Source: Paenibacillus sp. HB172176 (GTDB lineage Bacteria; Bacillota; Bacilli; Paenibacillales; Paenibacillaceae). Taken from it: a stretch of 64,000 bases of DNA. This document shows, in pieces, positions 42,169 through 53,200 of the stretch. The position numbers were made by a program, and so were the translations under genes. Where the stretch lies: positions 243,902-307,901 of the forward strand of contig NZ_JAATHD010000001.1 of the NCBI RefSeq assembly GCF_011947265.1. The letters are read 5' to 3'. The notes below the pieces were generated by a model. It was not told the DNA's origin. It made no database searches and saw only the letters and a program-made list of their open reading frames with translations. The stretch's first letter is position 1, and every line of letters begins with the position of its first letter.

Positions 42169-43887
42169 ATGCTGCGTCGATTTTTTGCCTATTATAAGCC
42201 TTACAAGAAGCTGTTTTTCCTGGATTTCGGATGCGCAGTGCTGCTGGCGATACTGGAGCTCGGCTTCCCGCTTGCGGTTGGTTATGTCGTGAATACGCTG
42301 CTGCCGGACAAGAACTGGGGGCTGATTGTATCCGCATGCGCCGTTCTGCTGCTCATCTATGCCGTTAACACCCTCTTATCCTATATTGTCACCTACTGGG
42401 GACATCGCCTTGGCATCAATATCGAGACGGATATGCGCCGCGCTTTGTTCGCTCATGTGCAGAAGCTGAGCTTCCGCTTCTTCGACAACAACAAGACCGG
42501 CCATCTCTTATCGCGCTTGACGAATGATCTGTTCGAGATCGGCGAGGTGGCGCATCACGGACCGGAGGATATGTTCGTTGCGGCCATGACCCTGGCTGGG
42601 GCGTTCGGCATCATGCTCTACATTAACCCCGAGCTAGCGATTATGACCTTCATTATCGTGCCGATCATTATTTATCTCGTGTTGCTGTTCAACAAGAAGA
42701 TGACCAAGGCGACGCATCGGCTGTTCACCGACATGGCGGATTTCAACGCGCGCGTGGAGGATACCGTTGGCGGCATTCGCGTCGTCCAGGCGTTCGCGAA
42801 CGAGCGTCACGAAGGCAAGCTGTTCAACATCAACAATTTGCGGTTTCGCGAGGCGAAGCTGATTTCCTACAAAATCATCGGAATGAACGCCTCCATCTCC
42901 TACATGCTGATGCGGATCGTATCCCTGTTCGTGCTCATCGCCGGTGCGTATTACGTTCTGCAGAAGGGGATGCCTTACGGTGATTTCATCACGTTCGTGC
43001 TGCTGACGAACATCTTCTTCAAGCCGATCGAGAAGATCAATGCCGTTATCGAAAGCTACCCGAAGGGCATCGCTGGCTTCAAGCGCTATGTTCAGCTGAT
43101 GGATACGGCGCCGGATATTGCGGATAGACCCGGCGCCATCGCTGTCGAAACGCTCCGGGGCGACATCGAATACCGTAATGTTACGTTCGGCTATGAGGGG
43201 AACGCGAAGGTGCTTAGCAACATTAATCTAAGCATTCGTGCGGGCGAGACCGTCGCATTCGTGGGGCCTTCGGGCGCAGGCAAGACCACGATCTGCTCCT
43301 TGCTGCCGCGCTTCTACGAGCTGGAAGGCGGAAGCATTTCGGTGGACGGGCATGACACCAGAGAGCTTCAGCTCGAATCGCTGCGCCGCAATATCGGGAT
43401 CGTGCAGCAGGATGTGTTCCTGTTCGCGGGAACAATTAGAGAGAATATTCAATACGGAAAGCTGGGCTCGGGCGATGCAGAGATTATGGAAGCGGCGAGA
43501 AGAGCGAGGCTCGACACCTTCATCGCGTCTTTGCCCGATGGACTCGATACGATTGTCGGGGAGCGAGGCGTGAAGCTGTCCGGAGGTCAGAAGCAGAGAT
43601 TGGCGATTGCTAGAATGTTCCTCAAGAATCCTCCGATTCTTATTCTGGATGAAGCGACCTCGGCGCTCGATACGGAGACGGAAGCTGCGATTCAACAATC
43701 GCTTGCGGAGCTTTCGGTTGGACGCACAACATTAGTTATCGCGCATCGCCTCGCCACGATCAAGAATGCGGACCGCATTATTGTCGTGACGGAGAATGGC
43801 ATCAGCGAGCAGGGCAGACATGAGGAGCTTGTCGGATCGGGAGGCATCTACAGCCGGCTCCATGAGGCGCAGTTCGGACGCGCATAA
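42169..43887 (+). CDS. ABC exporter, fused permease and ATPase
   Basis: 572 residues. The type-I exporter membrane domain (about 1-310, six helices) has LSRLTNDLFEIGEVAHHG. The ATPase domain (about 335-570) has Walker A GPSGAGKTT, signature LSGGQKQR, Walker B ILILDEATSALD and the H-loop IAHRLATI. It is a half-transporter that should form a homodimer, exporting a lipid, peptide or drug. AGAAGGAGATTATC lies right before the ATG. The Fur-like box at its promoter suggests an iron-linked export role, possibly a siderophore; this is inference. Confidence 0.93.
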   Translation: MLRRFFAYYKPYKKLFFLDFGCAVLLAILELGFPLAVGYVVNTLLPDKNWGLIVSACAVLLLIYAVNTLLSYIVTYWGHRLGINIETDMRRALFAHVQKLSFRFFDNNKTGHLLSRLTNDLFEIGEVAHHGPEDMFVAAMTLAGAFGIMLYINPELAIMTFIIVPIIIYLVLLFNKKMTKATHRLFTDMADFNARVEDTVGGIRVVQAFANERHEGKLFNINNLRFREAKLISYKIIGMNASISYMLMRIVSLFVLIAGAYYVLQKGMPYGDFITFVLLTNIFFKPIEKINAVIESYPKGIAGFKRYVQLMDTAPDIADRPGAIAVETLRGDIEYRNVTFGYEGNAKVLSNINLSIRAGETVAFVGPSGAGKTTICSLLPRFYELEGGSISVDGHDTRELQLESLRRNIGIVQQDVFLFAGTIRENIQYGKLGSGDAEIMEAARRARLDTFIASLPDGLDTIVGERGVKLSGGQKQRLAIARMFLKNPPILILDEATSALDTETEAAIQQSLAELSVGRTTLVIAHRLATIKNADRIIVVTENGISEQGRHEELVGSGGIYSRLHEAQFGRA

Positions 43888-43888
43888 C

Positions 43889-45460
43889 TTATGTTCCCGA
43901 TTGCAGCTCGTTCCAGTTGGTCAAACCTTGCTTGTCCCGCATCTTGGTCAGGAACAAGTCGGTCAATTCCGGATCCCACTGCGTACCTCTGCCCTCTTCG
44001 AGGATGGACAAGGCGCGCTCGACCGTCATTCCTTTGCGGTATGGACGGTCGGATGTCATCGCATCGAAGGCATCAGCTATCGCGATGACACGGCCAAGCA
44101 GCGGAATACTCCCGCCGGCTATGCCGTCCGGGTAGCCCTTGCCGTCATAACGCTCATGATGCGAGCGAACCCCGGGAAGCAGATCGGCCATTGCGTCGCT
44201 TGGTTCGATCTGCTTCAATATATTTTCCCCCAGAACCGGATGCTGCCTGATTTGATCGAATTCCTCTTCCGTCAGCCTGCCGTCCTTCAGCAGCACCGCA
44301 TCCCTCACGCCAATCTTACCGATATCATGGAGCAGCGCCGATTTGCGAATCAGCTCAATACGCTCCTTCGGCCATGCCGCAGCTGCGGCAATTTGAACCG
44401 AATATTCCGCCACGCGCTCGGAATGACCGGCCGTATAGGCATCGCGCGCGTCGAGCGCCGCTGCCAGCGTGATGAAATAACTCTGAAGCAGTTGATTGTT
44501 GCGGCTTTCCCTTTCTTTGAGTCCGCCTACCATATGATTGAAGCCAGCCACCAGCTTCGAGAATTCGTCCGAATATACATCGTCGGCGCGCGTATCCAGC
44601 TTGCCCTCCTGCACACTGCTCATCGCGTGCTGAATCGTCTGAATCGGATCCTGAATATTGCGCGCGAGCAAAGTAGCGCCCAGCAAGGAGAAGGCCATTC
44701 CGATCACGAGAATAATGCCGGCCCATTGCCAGTAATCTCCCGTGCTGTCGCTTGGCAGGCCGTCATAACGGAGCTGCGAGGCGAGCGTGAACAGCATCAG
44801 CGGTAATGTTCCGATCAGGAAGGCGCCAAGCAGGAATTTGGTTCGGATCGATACGAGCACCTTGCCTCCGAGCGACAGATCTCTGCCGTATAACGATGCA
44901 TGCTTCTTCTGAATATAGGTGGCGATTGGCCGGATTGCCGTAGTCGTGAGGAAGAATTCAATCATGGCATGCATGCTTGCCACCATGAGAGCTCCCGCTC
45001 CCGCGACAAGCAGATAGTGATAAGGAATGGAGATAAGTCCATTATAGATCAGAAGCACGCAGAACAAGACGCCAGGAATGGACATGCCGAGAAAATGCGG
45101 TCCGAAGGTACGCTGAACGGCAAGCAATGGAAAGCGATGGGTGCGAATATAAGCTTCCTCGAGCTGCTCTTGCGAGGGCTCCTCCTCCAGAAGGATATTC
45201 GCAATGGGTCTCAAATGGCGAAAGAATACAAAGAGCTCAGACGCCAACATGAAGAGCAGCGCAGTGAACAGAACAAGAATAAGCAGCAGGAGCTCGTCCA
45301 TAGGAATGTTTAAAGTGTTGAATATAATAATGCCGCCAAAGCCAAGCACGGCAACCATCGAGCCGAACAAATAGTTGCGAAGCAGCGTTCTTAGAAAAGC
45401 GGCATATAATTTGCGCGGGTTATATTGGCTGGCAGCTGCGCTATTGGTCTTTTTTATCAT
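43889..45460 (-). CDS. Membrane HD-GYP protein (HAMP + c-di-GMP phosphodiesterase)
   Basis: 523 residues. Several transmembrane helices (about 25-75, 125-170 and 205-270), then a HAMP segment (about 270-325) and a HD-GYP domain (about 335-515): LLHDIGKIG carries the HD pair and GKGYPDG the GYP motif, with HSERVA and HHERYDG also present. It should hydrolyse c-di-GMP to pGpG/GMP in response to a membrane or periplasmic cue. Its stop is 1 bp from the stop of the convergent ABC exporter gene, with no terminator between. Confidence 0.92.
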   Translation of the reverse strand: MIKKTNSAAASQYNPRKLYAAFLRTLLRNYLFGSMVAVLGFGGIIIFNTLNIPMDELLLLILVLFTALLFMLASELFVFFRHLRPIANILLEEEPSQEQLEEAYIRTHRFPLLAVQRTFGPHFLGMSIPGVLFCVLLIYNGLISIPYHYLLVAGAGALMVASMHAMIEFFLTTTAIRPIATYIQKKHASLYGRDLSLGGKVLVSIRTKFLLGAFLIGTLPLMLFTLASQLRYDGLPSDSTGDYWQWAGIILVIGMAFSLLGATLLARNIQDPIQTIQHAMSSVQEGKLDTRADDVYSDEFSKLVAGFNHMVGGLKERESRNNQLLQSYFITLAAALDARDAYTAGHSERVAEYSVQIAAAAAWPKERIELIRKSALLHDIGKIGVRDAVLLKDGRLTEEEFDQIRQHPVLGENILKQIEPSDAMADLLPGVRSHHERYDGKGYPDGIAGGSIPLLGRVIAIADAFDAMTSDRPYRKGMTVERALSILEEGRGTQWDPELTDLFLTKMRDKQGLTNWNELQSGT

Positions 45461-45584
45461 GTGGAGCCTCGCTTCCGCATCATGCTTGCTTGAATTGATG
45501 TCAGGCTTATTTTACCACATAACAAGGCCGGGCTTGAATCGGCAAAAGGATAGGCACGCGACCAGGCTCTTTCCCGGGCAATCG

Positions 45585-45613
45585 TTGTTGTTTCGCAGAA
45601 ATGTCCGTATAAT
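45585..45613 (+). promoter_or_regulatory. deoC promoter
   Basis: TTGTTG, 17 bp, perfect TATAAT, 32 bp before the deoC start. It resembles a strong sigma-A promoter. Confidence 0.75.
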
Positions 45614-45645
45614 TAGCTCCATAGAATAAGGAGGAGGAAGGCGAA

Positions 45646-46335
45646 TTGGACAACGAGACAAGCTTGCCGCATTCGGACATCGCGGGGTTTATCGATCATA
45701 CTATGCTGAAGGCGGACGCGACAAGAGATGATATTATCAGGATATGCGAGGAAGCGAGAGAGCACGGTTTCGCAACCGTATGCGTCAATGGCGGATGGGT
45801 GGCGCTCGCGTCGGAGCAATTGAGGGGCTCGGGCGTTGGCGTGACAACGGTAGTCGGCTTCCCGCTAGGAGCCGCGACCACGGCTTCGAAAGCCTTCGAG
45901 GCGAGCGAAGCGATAGAGAATGGCGCGACGGAGGTCGATATGGTGCTCAATGTCGGTCTGTTGAAATCAGGAGATGCGCAAGGCGCGTTACAGGATATAG
46001 CAGGCGTTGCCGAGGCATGTAAGGGCAAAGCAATCCTGAAGGTCATACTGGAGACGGGTCTTCTAGACGAGGGAGAGAAGCTTGAAGCTTGCAAGCTTGC
46101 CGTTGAGGCGGGAGCGGATTTCGTGAAGACATCAACCGGCTTCGGCAATGGCGGAGCCACCGAAGCGGATATCGCATTGATGCGCCGGGCAGTAGGGCCG
46201 GAGCTTGGGGTGAAAGCTTCGGGAGGCGTGCGCGATCTGGAGACGGCAAGGCGTATGTTGGAAGCGGGAGCAACGCGCATCGGCGCCAGCGCGAGCGTCG
46301 CCATAGCGACAGGAGGACGGGGAGAGGGCTACTGA
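45646..46335 (+). CDS. deoC: Deoxyribose-phosphate aldolase
   Basis: 229 residues, usual length about 220. [12 protein letters not shown] is at the N-terminus. [15 protein letters not shown] and the Schiff-base Lys segment DFVKTSTGF follow, then VKASGGVR near the end. It cleaves 2-deoxyribose 5-phosphate to glyceraldehyde 3-phosphate and acetaldehyde in nucleoside catabolism. The TTG start follows AGGAGGAAGG. It is a single gene here; no nupC, pdp or deoD neighbour is visible. The divergent HD-GYP gene is unrelated. Confidence 0.95.
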   Translation: MDNETSLPHSDIAGFIDHTMLKADATRDDIIRICEEAREHGFATVCVNGGWVALASEQLRGSGVGVTTVVGFPLGAATTASKAFEASEAIENGATEVDMVLNVGLLKSGDAQGALQDIAGVAEACKGKAILKVILETGLLDEGEKLEACKLAVEAGADFVKTSTGFGNGGATEADIALMRRAVGPELGVKASGGVRDLETARRMLEAGATRIGASASVAIATGGRGEGY

Positions 46336-46370
46336 GCCCTCTCTTCTCTATCCCTGGTCTTGTTCGCGCT

Positions 46371-47246
46371 CTACACCTCGCAGCTGATAACGAAGTTCGC
46401 AAGCAGCTCTTCGCCCGGCTCCAGCAATACAAGCTCCTCTTGACGATTAAGCTCGCCGTTCTTAGCCATCCAAGGTTCTACGCAGATGAACGGCTTGTTC
46501 TTCACCGACCAGATCACGACATATTTGAAGATAGCGGCATCATAGGATAGTCGAACATTCACGCCCTCTCGAATCTTGAAAGAAATTCCGGGCCGGCTTG
46601 CATCGAGCAAGCATACGGATTCCACGAGATTTTCCATATCCAGGCTGCCTTCGTAGGGCTTCTCTTCATTATCGTTATAATCGACATAACGCGTTGCATC
46701 TGTCTCGTAAGCGATATTCTTGCTTCCTTCGATTGCAAAATAGGGATGGAAGCCCGCATAGAACGGCATGGATCTGGTCTCGCCGTTATTCCGGTATATT
46801 TGCTTGGTGTGCAGCTCGCCGTTTACGAGAAGATAGGTGAATTCCAGCTCGAATACGAAGGGATAAGCCGCGAGCGTCGCCGCACTGCTCTTCACTCGCA
46901 GCGTTAGCGATGCGCCGTCTGTATCATCAGTTCCGATTACCGCCCATTCCGCGTTTCTCGCTACGCCATGATTGGCCAGCTCGTAAGTGTGCCCCTTCCA
47001 TTCGTAGGTTTTGTTCTCCAATTGACCGCAGATCGGGAAGAGAATTGGATTGCCTCCTCGAATGTTCGCGGACTTGTCTTCGAAGGTCGCCTTGTCCAGA
47101 TAGAATAGCTCCTCTCCCTTGAGCTGACAGCCGGTTACAATGCCGCCTCGCTCCGGACAGACGAGGACGCGGGAGTCGGTTTCCTTCTCCGTCAATTCAT
47201 ATATGGTGTATGTATCATGATAGCTTCTGACTTCATATTGACTCAT
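46371..47246 (-). CDS. Aldose 1-epimerase-like protein
   Basis: 291 residues, galactose mutarotase-like beta fold. GNPILFPICGQL near residue 65, ANHGVARNAEW with the catalytic His, and YAGFHPYFAI with the second His match the LacX/GalM-like branch. Glu in VEPWMAKNGEL is the likely general base. It interconverts sugar anomers, possibly phosphorylated. AGGAGG lies 7 nt before the ATG. It converges with deoC, the two stops being 35 bp apart. It is followed upstream on the same strand by the PrsA-like foldase, 88 bp away. Confidence 0.88.
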   Translation of the reverse strand: MSQYEVRSYHDTYTIYELTEKETDSRVLVCPERGGIVTGCQLKGEELFYLDKATFEDKSANIRGGNPILFPICGQLENKTYEWKGHTYELANHGVARNAEWAVIGTDDTDGASLTLRVKSSAATLAAYPFVFELEFTYLLVNGELHTKQIYRNNGETRSMPFYAGFHPYFAIEGSKNIAYETDATRYVDYNDNEEKPYEGSLDMENLVESVCLLDASRPGISFKIREGVNVRLSYDAAIFKYVVIWSVKNKPFICVEPWMAKNGELNRQEELVLLEPGEELLANFVISCEV

Positions 47247-47334
47247 TCTCTATTCCTCCTGATCGCTCGAAAGGACCGGCTGCCGAATCCGCTGCATCAG
47301 CGGTCGGCAACCAGCCCCTTTTGTGAAAAAGTGT

Positions 47335-48561
47335 TTATTCGGCCGAAGCATCGCTTGCCCCGGCATCGGTATTCGTGCTGTTGCTAGCGCCGTCATTCGC
47401 GTCCGCGTTGTTGTCGGCATCATCCTCTTCATCCGTCAGCTTGTTCGTAATCTTCGCTTTATCCTTCAGACCTTGCAGCCAGTCGGTTGACAAGTCGCGA
47501 GCAGCATTGCCCACAAGCAATACCTTGATCGCATCCTTCTTTTCTTCGAAGGTAGGCTCGACGGCGGCTTTCTCGTCGGTCTTCATAATAATATGGTAGC
47601 CATAGTCTGATTTCACCGGTTCGCTTGTTTCGCCGACCTTCAGAGCGAAAGCAGCGTCAGCGAATTCGGGAACCATGTCGTCATGCCCGAAGAAGCCGAG
47701 ATCTCCGCCGTTTGCTGCGGAACCTGTGTCTGTCGATTTTTCTTTGGCAATTTCTCCAAACTCCGTGCCTGCCTTCAGATCCGCTTCAATCGCATCCGCT
47801 TCTTCCTTCGTCGCCACAAGAATATGGGAAGCGCGAACCTGCGCAGGCGTGCTGAAGTTTGCTTTGTTATCGTCGTAATATTGCTGAACGTCTTCGTCCG
47901 TCACATTCGTTTGCGGCTCAAGAACCTTGCGAATCATCGCACTCAGGCGCAGGTTTTCGCGAAGGGAATCGATCGTGTAGCCGTTCTGCGTCAGCGCCGT
48001 TTCGAAATCATCTTCCGTAGGGAAGTTCAGTTTGATGGCGTCAACCTCGTCCGTCACATCGTCATCCGTAATCTTGATGCTGGCGGCATCCGCTTCTTGC
48101 TGAACCAATTCTTCGGTAATCAGATTGTCAAGAGCGGCCTTGCCATTGGCGTCAACCAGTATATTGTACAGCTTGTCCTTCGTAATTGTCGTTCCGTTGA
48201 CCGTGGCAACAGATTCATTACTTTCATTCCTATCCCCGAAAGGCGGTTTGATGAGCACAATCACGAGCGCAATCGCCAGAATGGCCGATAGAATGATCCA
48301 GCCAGCCGAGTTTTTCTTACTTACAGGGCCAACAGGGCCAACGGGGCCAACGGGACCTGAGGGAGTCGAGGATTCGGTTGCGAGAATAGCCGGCACCTCT
48401 GGAGCATCCTCTACCGCTGGATCGTCGTCATTGGCTCCCGATGCGACGCGCGCATCCTCCTCCGAAAGCATGTTGTCAGACTCTGTATCTTCATAGGTGT
48501 AATGATCTTCTTTCGCAGCATCTCTGTCCTTCGGATCCCACTGCGATTCTTTGTTATTCAT
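47335..48561 (-). CDS. Membrane-anchored parvulin-type foldase (PrsA-like) with GPV repeat
   Basis: 408 residues. A long acidic cytoplasmic N-terminus (1-68) leads to four consecutive Gly-Pro-Val triplets (about 69-80), then a transmembrane helix (88-105). An extracytoplasmic SurA-N-like helical domain (about 115-230) and a parvulin domain (about 235-335, RASHILVATKEEADAI, then NGGDLGFFG) follow. The tail is Asp/Asn/Ala-rich. Unlike lipoprotein PrsA, it is anchored by an internal helix. It should assist folding of exported proteins. The start was placed at 48561, with GAAGGGAG about 9 nt upstream. It diverges from the HD-GYP gene at 48788. Confidence 0.9.
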   Translation of the reverse strand: MNNKESQWDPKDRDAAKEDHYTYEDTESDNMLSEEDARVASGANDDDPAVEDAPEVPAILATESSTPSGPVGPVGPVGPVSKKNSAGWIILSAILAIALVIVLIKPPFGDRNESNESVATVNGTTITKDKLYNILVDANGKAALDNLITEELVQQEADAASIKITDDDVTDEVDAIKLNFPTEDDFETALTQNGYTIDSLRENLRLSAMIRKVLEPQTNVTDEDVQQYYDDNKANFSTPAQVRASHILVATKEEADAIEADLKAGTEFGEIAKEKSTDTGSAANGGDLGFFGHDDMVPEFADAAFALKVGETSEPVKSDYGYHIIMKTDEKAAVEPTFEEKKDAIKVLLVGNAARDLSTDWLQGLKDKAKITNKLTDEEDDADNNADANDGASNSTNTDAGASDASAE

Positions 48562-48677
48562 GCGGTAAACTCCCTTCAATTTGCAATTCTTCAACTACTA
48601 TATCAAATGATCCGACAAAAAACATTAATCTAAAATTAAAAAGGATCATATTCGTTGTCGAATCCGATTCGGCGTAT

Positions 48678-48686
48678 TGGTATAAT
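48678..48686 (+). promoter_or_regulatory. Extended -10 promoter of the HD-GYP gene
   Basis: TGGTATAAT has both the TG extension and a perfect TATAAT. The best -35-like hexamer (TTGTCG, 48655) is 20 bp away, so the extended -10 probably carries the recognition. Confidence 0.55.
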
Positions 48687-48787
48687 TAAGAAAAAAAAAG
48701 AGCGTAATAATCAGTTTGTCGCTAAAAATCGATAATTATGCAGGAACGGATGCATTCATTCAATCGGCGGTGGGAGGATTATTCTTG

Positions 48788-50218
48788 ATGGGACGAAACA
48801 AGACGCTTGCGTGCTTTTTCATCAGCATGGCTATCCCGGTTATTGGCTACATCGGCATTCAATTGACTCCTTACGACGTTATGTATCAAGCTCCTCATGG
48901 CCATTTCTTCATTGTGAGCCTTGTCTCGGCGCTCGCGCTCGCCCTTTCCTTGCTCATTGGCGTCGTCGCGGTGCGCGTGCGCAATATCAAGGTGACGTTT
49001 CTGTCACTCGCGTATGTGTCGCTGGCCGCTATATTCATGCTGCATGGCTTGTCTACGCCCGGATTTCTGCTGCATCATTCCGACATGTCCGCTTATGCAG
49101 CCCAACTAAGCGTTCTGCTGGCAGCGTTCTGGCTATGGCTATGCTCGATGTCCGGAGATCGCGCTGTCGTGAGACGGCTTACCTCAAGCCAGAGGTGGCT
49201 GCTTCCCCTATGGTGCCTCCTTCTTCTTGCGCTCGGCATAGCGATGTGGAATAATCAGGACTTTGTCCATATGCTGCCGATCAAGGGCGAAACGAGCAAG
49301 CGGGTGACAACCTGCTGCATTCTGTTGCTTAATTCATGGACGATCATGAGAAATATGCAGATCTATCTTCGTTCCCGGTTTCCGCTGCAGCTTGCCATCG
49401 TCTACAGTACGGGCTGGATGTTCGTCGCCCAAATCATCATGGTGACTGGACAGCATTGGAGGCTAAGCTGGTGGCTTTATCATATTCTGCTGCTCGCTTC
49501 CGTCATCAGTATCATCGGAGGCATCGCGCATGAGCATCTCAACAAAGGCTCGTTGTCTCTATCGATCAAGCTCCTGTTCAAATCCACTCCGCAGGATCTC
49601 ATACATACCTACATATCGCCCAGCGTCAGAGAGCTCGTAGTAGCCACGGAGGAGAAGGACGCCTACACGGCCGGACATAATTACCGCGTGGCGCTCTATG
49701 CTCTTAAGCTGGCGGAGGAGCTGGGGCTTCCCGATTCTCAGCTCAAAGCGATCGCCCATGGGGGACTCTTGCATGATATCGGCAAGCTCAATATTCCCGA
49801 CGGAATTCTGAACAAGCCGGGAAAGCTGAGTGCCGAGGAGCGATTGATTATCGAACAGCATCCCCTTACGGGCTATGAGCTTTGCAAGAGACTCGGCTTC
49901 ATGCTGGAGGAGCTCTCAGTCATTCGGTCCCATCACGAGAAGTGGAACGGCAGCGGGTATCCGGACAGGCTTGCGGGAGAGAATATTCCGTTGGTGGCTC
50001 GAATAACGGCAATTGCCGATGTGTACGATGCGTTGACATCCTCGCGCTCCTACCGGAAGGCGATGAGTCACGAAGAAGCAATGAATATTCTGCTTAAGGA
50101 AAGCGGAAGCCACTTCGATCCCCGGTGCATGAGCGCATGGGGAAGGCTCGTTCAAGAGCAGGAGACATTCTTTCTGGACACGGTGAAGTCGAATCAGCAG
50201 TCAAGACTGGAGCTATAG
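48788..50218 (+). CDS. Membrane HD-GYP domain protein
   Basis: 476 residues. The N-terminal half has seven or eight hydrophobic segments (a multi-TM sensor resembling 7TM input domains). The C-terminal HD-GYP domain (about 285-465) has HNYRVALYALKLAEELGL, GGLLHDIGKLNIPD, RSHHEKWNGSGYPDRL (GYP intact) and DVYDALTSSRSYR. It is a probable c-di-GMP phosphodiesterase. The ATG at 48788 has GGGAGG 10 nt upstream; a TTG 72 nt earlier is possible. The hybrid kinase follows 46 bp downstream and is probably co-transcribed. Confidence 0.9.
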   Translation: MGRNKTLACFFISMAIPVIGYIGIQLTPYDVMYQAPHGHFFIVSLVSALALALSLLIGVVAVRVRNIKVTFLSLAYVSLAAIFMLHGLSTPGFLLHHSDMSAYAAQLSVLLAAFWLWLCSMSGDRAVVRRLTSSQRWLLPLWCLLLLALGIAMWNNQDFVHMLPIKGETSKRVTTCCILLLNSWTIMRNMQIYLRSRFPLQLAIVYSTGWMFVAQIIMVTGQHWRLSWWLYHILLLASVISIIGGIAHEHLNKGSLSLSIKLLFKSTPQDLIHTYISPSVRELVVATEEKDAYTAGHNYRVALYALKLAEELGLPDSQLKAIAHGGLLHDIGKLNIPDGILNKPGKLSAEERLIIEQHPLTGYELCKRLGFMLEELSVIRSHHEKWNGSGYPDRLAGENIPLVARITAIADVYDALTSSRSYRKAMSHEEAMNILLKESGSHFDPRCMSAWGRLVQEQETFFLDTVKSNQQSRLEL

Positions 50219-50263
50219 GTTGCAGGGATAAGGAATACTTAACAGGCAGAGGAGGAATAGCGG

Positions 50264-53200
50264 TTGAAGAGAATGTCGCTTCGGACGAAAGGATTAATTC
50301 TCATAGTGTTAATTTCGCTGTTTCCCTTGCTTCTTGCCGGAGTAGGCAACTACTCGGCTGTGAAGAAGGCGATGCTGCAGTCGGAGACGGAGAGGATCGG
50401 CAGCAGACAGGATAATATGGCTCGCAGCTTGTCTTCCTGGATGGATATTCGCAAGGCCGAGGTGCTCGTGATGAGCCGGACCAGCATCATACGTTCCGGC
50501 TCATCCAAGGAGCGCCTCGCTTATTTTCAGAGCGAGCTGGTTCGCAGCGACTTCACCTATCAAGCAATCGGATTCATTAACGACGACGGGCTCGCGATTC
50601 GGAGCGACGGGTCGTCCGTGGATATGGGGATGGAGCCGTTCTACTTGTCCGCTTTCGGAGGGAAGGTAACGGTATCCAATCCATATTCTCCCGCCTTTAG
50701 CTCCGAATATCAGATATTCGTGGCCGCCCCCGTATACAACGAAGATTCAAGCATCGAGGGGGTTATCTACGTATCCTTCCCGTTCGAAGCCTTCCAGAAG
50801 CTGTATCAAATGGATGAGGAGGCTTCGATGCAGCGGCTATATACCGACGATGGAATGATTCTGAACGACGCGGTCATCGACAGCGCTTCAAGCGGCAAGG
50901 CCGTGAACGCTTTGTACGCTGACTCCGTTCTCCAATACGCAGCGGATGATTTGCTGGACGGAGGCAGAGGGAATGTCGAGATCCGGACAGGAGGAGATTC
51001 TGTCATGGTTTTCTTCTCCAAGATTGAAGGAACGCCATGGCGGCTCGCCTTGCAGGAGCCGATGTCGGAGATGAAGAGCCTGCTGAAGCCGATGCTTTGG
51101 CGTATTGTAACTCCGATCGCGGCGGCGGAATGCATTATCGCGATCTTCTTCTATTTGTATTTCGAGAGAATCGTGAAGCGGCTGGAAGCCATCCTGAAGG
51201 TGACCGAACAAGCGGCGGCGGGAGACTTCGAGTCCAATCATCTGGATATATCCCAGAATGACGAGATTGGCCAGCTTGCCGATTCGGTGAATGGCATGAT
51301 GGAGCATCTGCAGGAGATGTTTGACCGTCTGGATGCGATTATTAATCAAAATCAATACGGCTTCATTGTACTGGACGAGAATTATCAAGTAACCTACCTG
51401 AACAAAGCAGCGGAGGAAATGCTTGGCTACAAGACGGAGGAACTCTCCGGCCATGCCACGCCTCTGACGTTCATGGACAAGGAGGATATCGCCCAGGAAG
51501 CGCAGAGGCTGACGGCATTGCTCGGCAGGGAGGTGCTGCCTGGACTTGACGTGTTCAGAGCGCTCAGAGAACAGAATTTCTCTTATGAGCGCGAATGGAC
51601 CTTCGTACACAAGACCGGCGCCCGGATTCCAATGCTGCACAGCTCCAACGGTCTTCGCGATCGAAGAGGCAGATTCTCGGGCGTGGTTGGCATGGTGCAT
51701 GACATCTCCGATCGCAAGCAAGTCGAGAAGGCGCGCAACCGCTTGCTTAATATTGTGGAATCGGCGAAGGATCTCATTGCCTCGGTCGACCGTCACGGCA
51801 ATATTATCTATATGAATCGCGCCGGCAGAGAGATGATGGGGCTGCCCGACACGCAAGCGGCGGACACCATTGATCATTATGTAGAGCCGCAATTATACGA
51901 GCAATTAATCAATGGCGCGAGGCAAGCCAGCGAGTTGGGCTTCTGGGAAGGCGGAGCGCAGCTTCTATCGATGAACGGGGATAAAGTGCATGTCTCGATT
52001 GTCGTCGTCGCCCATCGCGACCCTGACGACAGCGAAATATTCTATTCCTGCATTGCCCGCGATATTACGCAGCAGAAGCTGGTGCAGGAGGAATTAATTC
52101 GGACTACGCTGGAGGCGGAGGAAGCAAACAAGGCGAAGAGCAGGTTTCTTGCGCTTATGAGCCATGAAGTCCGGACGCCCCTTAACGGCATAATCGGACT
52201 TACGCAATTGATGCAGAAGACGGAGATGTCCGCCATTCAGAAGGACTATCTGGACAAAATGCATATGTCTTCCGAGACGCTGCTTCACATTATTAACGAC
52301 ATTCTCGATTTCTCCAAAATCGAGGCGGGCAAGATCGAGGTGGAGCGGCAGCCGTTTCTTCTCCATGAACTGCTTCATCGGCTAGCCAATCAACTCAGCG
52401 TGTTTCTCGGGGGGAAGAAGCAGCTCGAATTCATGATTAATGTTCCGAAGGAATTGCCTCATCTGTTGCTTGGCGATGCCATGAGGCTCGAGCAGGTGCT
52501 GCTGAATTTATGCATGAACGCGATTAAGTTCACGGATCAGGGCATTGTTATTCTAAGATTGAATTTGTTGGAGACGACCGCCCTGCGGCAGGTAATCGGG
52601 TTCGAGATCGAAGACACTGGAATCGGAATGACCCAATCGCAGGTCGAAAGCTTATTCAAGCCGTTCACGCAAGCGGACAGCTCGACGACCCGCAAATTCG
52701 GGGGAACGGGACTTGGTCTTGTCATTTCGAAAAATTTGGTGGAGCTGATGGGCGGCCAGCTTGCCGTGTTCAGCGATCATGGAGAGGGAAGCACGTTCAG
52801 CTTCTCCCTCCCGTTTCCGGCAGCCATCTGCGAGCTTGAATCGGGTAGAGAGGAACCCCTTTTCAAGAATCGTCATGTCTGGGTGGTGGAGGATAATGAA
52901 CAGATGCGTGAGCACTGGTTAAGCATGCTGGAATCAATCGGCGTTGACACGATCGAATTCCCGAGCTGGCATTCCGCTGAGGAGAGATTGCAGCGCATCG
53001 GAAGAGGAGCAAGACCGACGCTGGTGCTTATGGACATGGAGATGCCCGATATGTACGGTATTGATACTTGGGCAGAGTTCCGCCGCATTGCGGAGGAACA
53101 GGAGGTTCCTATTATTGCCATGACCACGACCTACGGGAGAGACGAGCTTCTTAAGCTGCCGTCCCTGCTGCATCCATTCTCGATTCTGACGAAGCCGACG

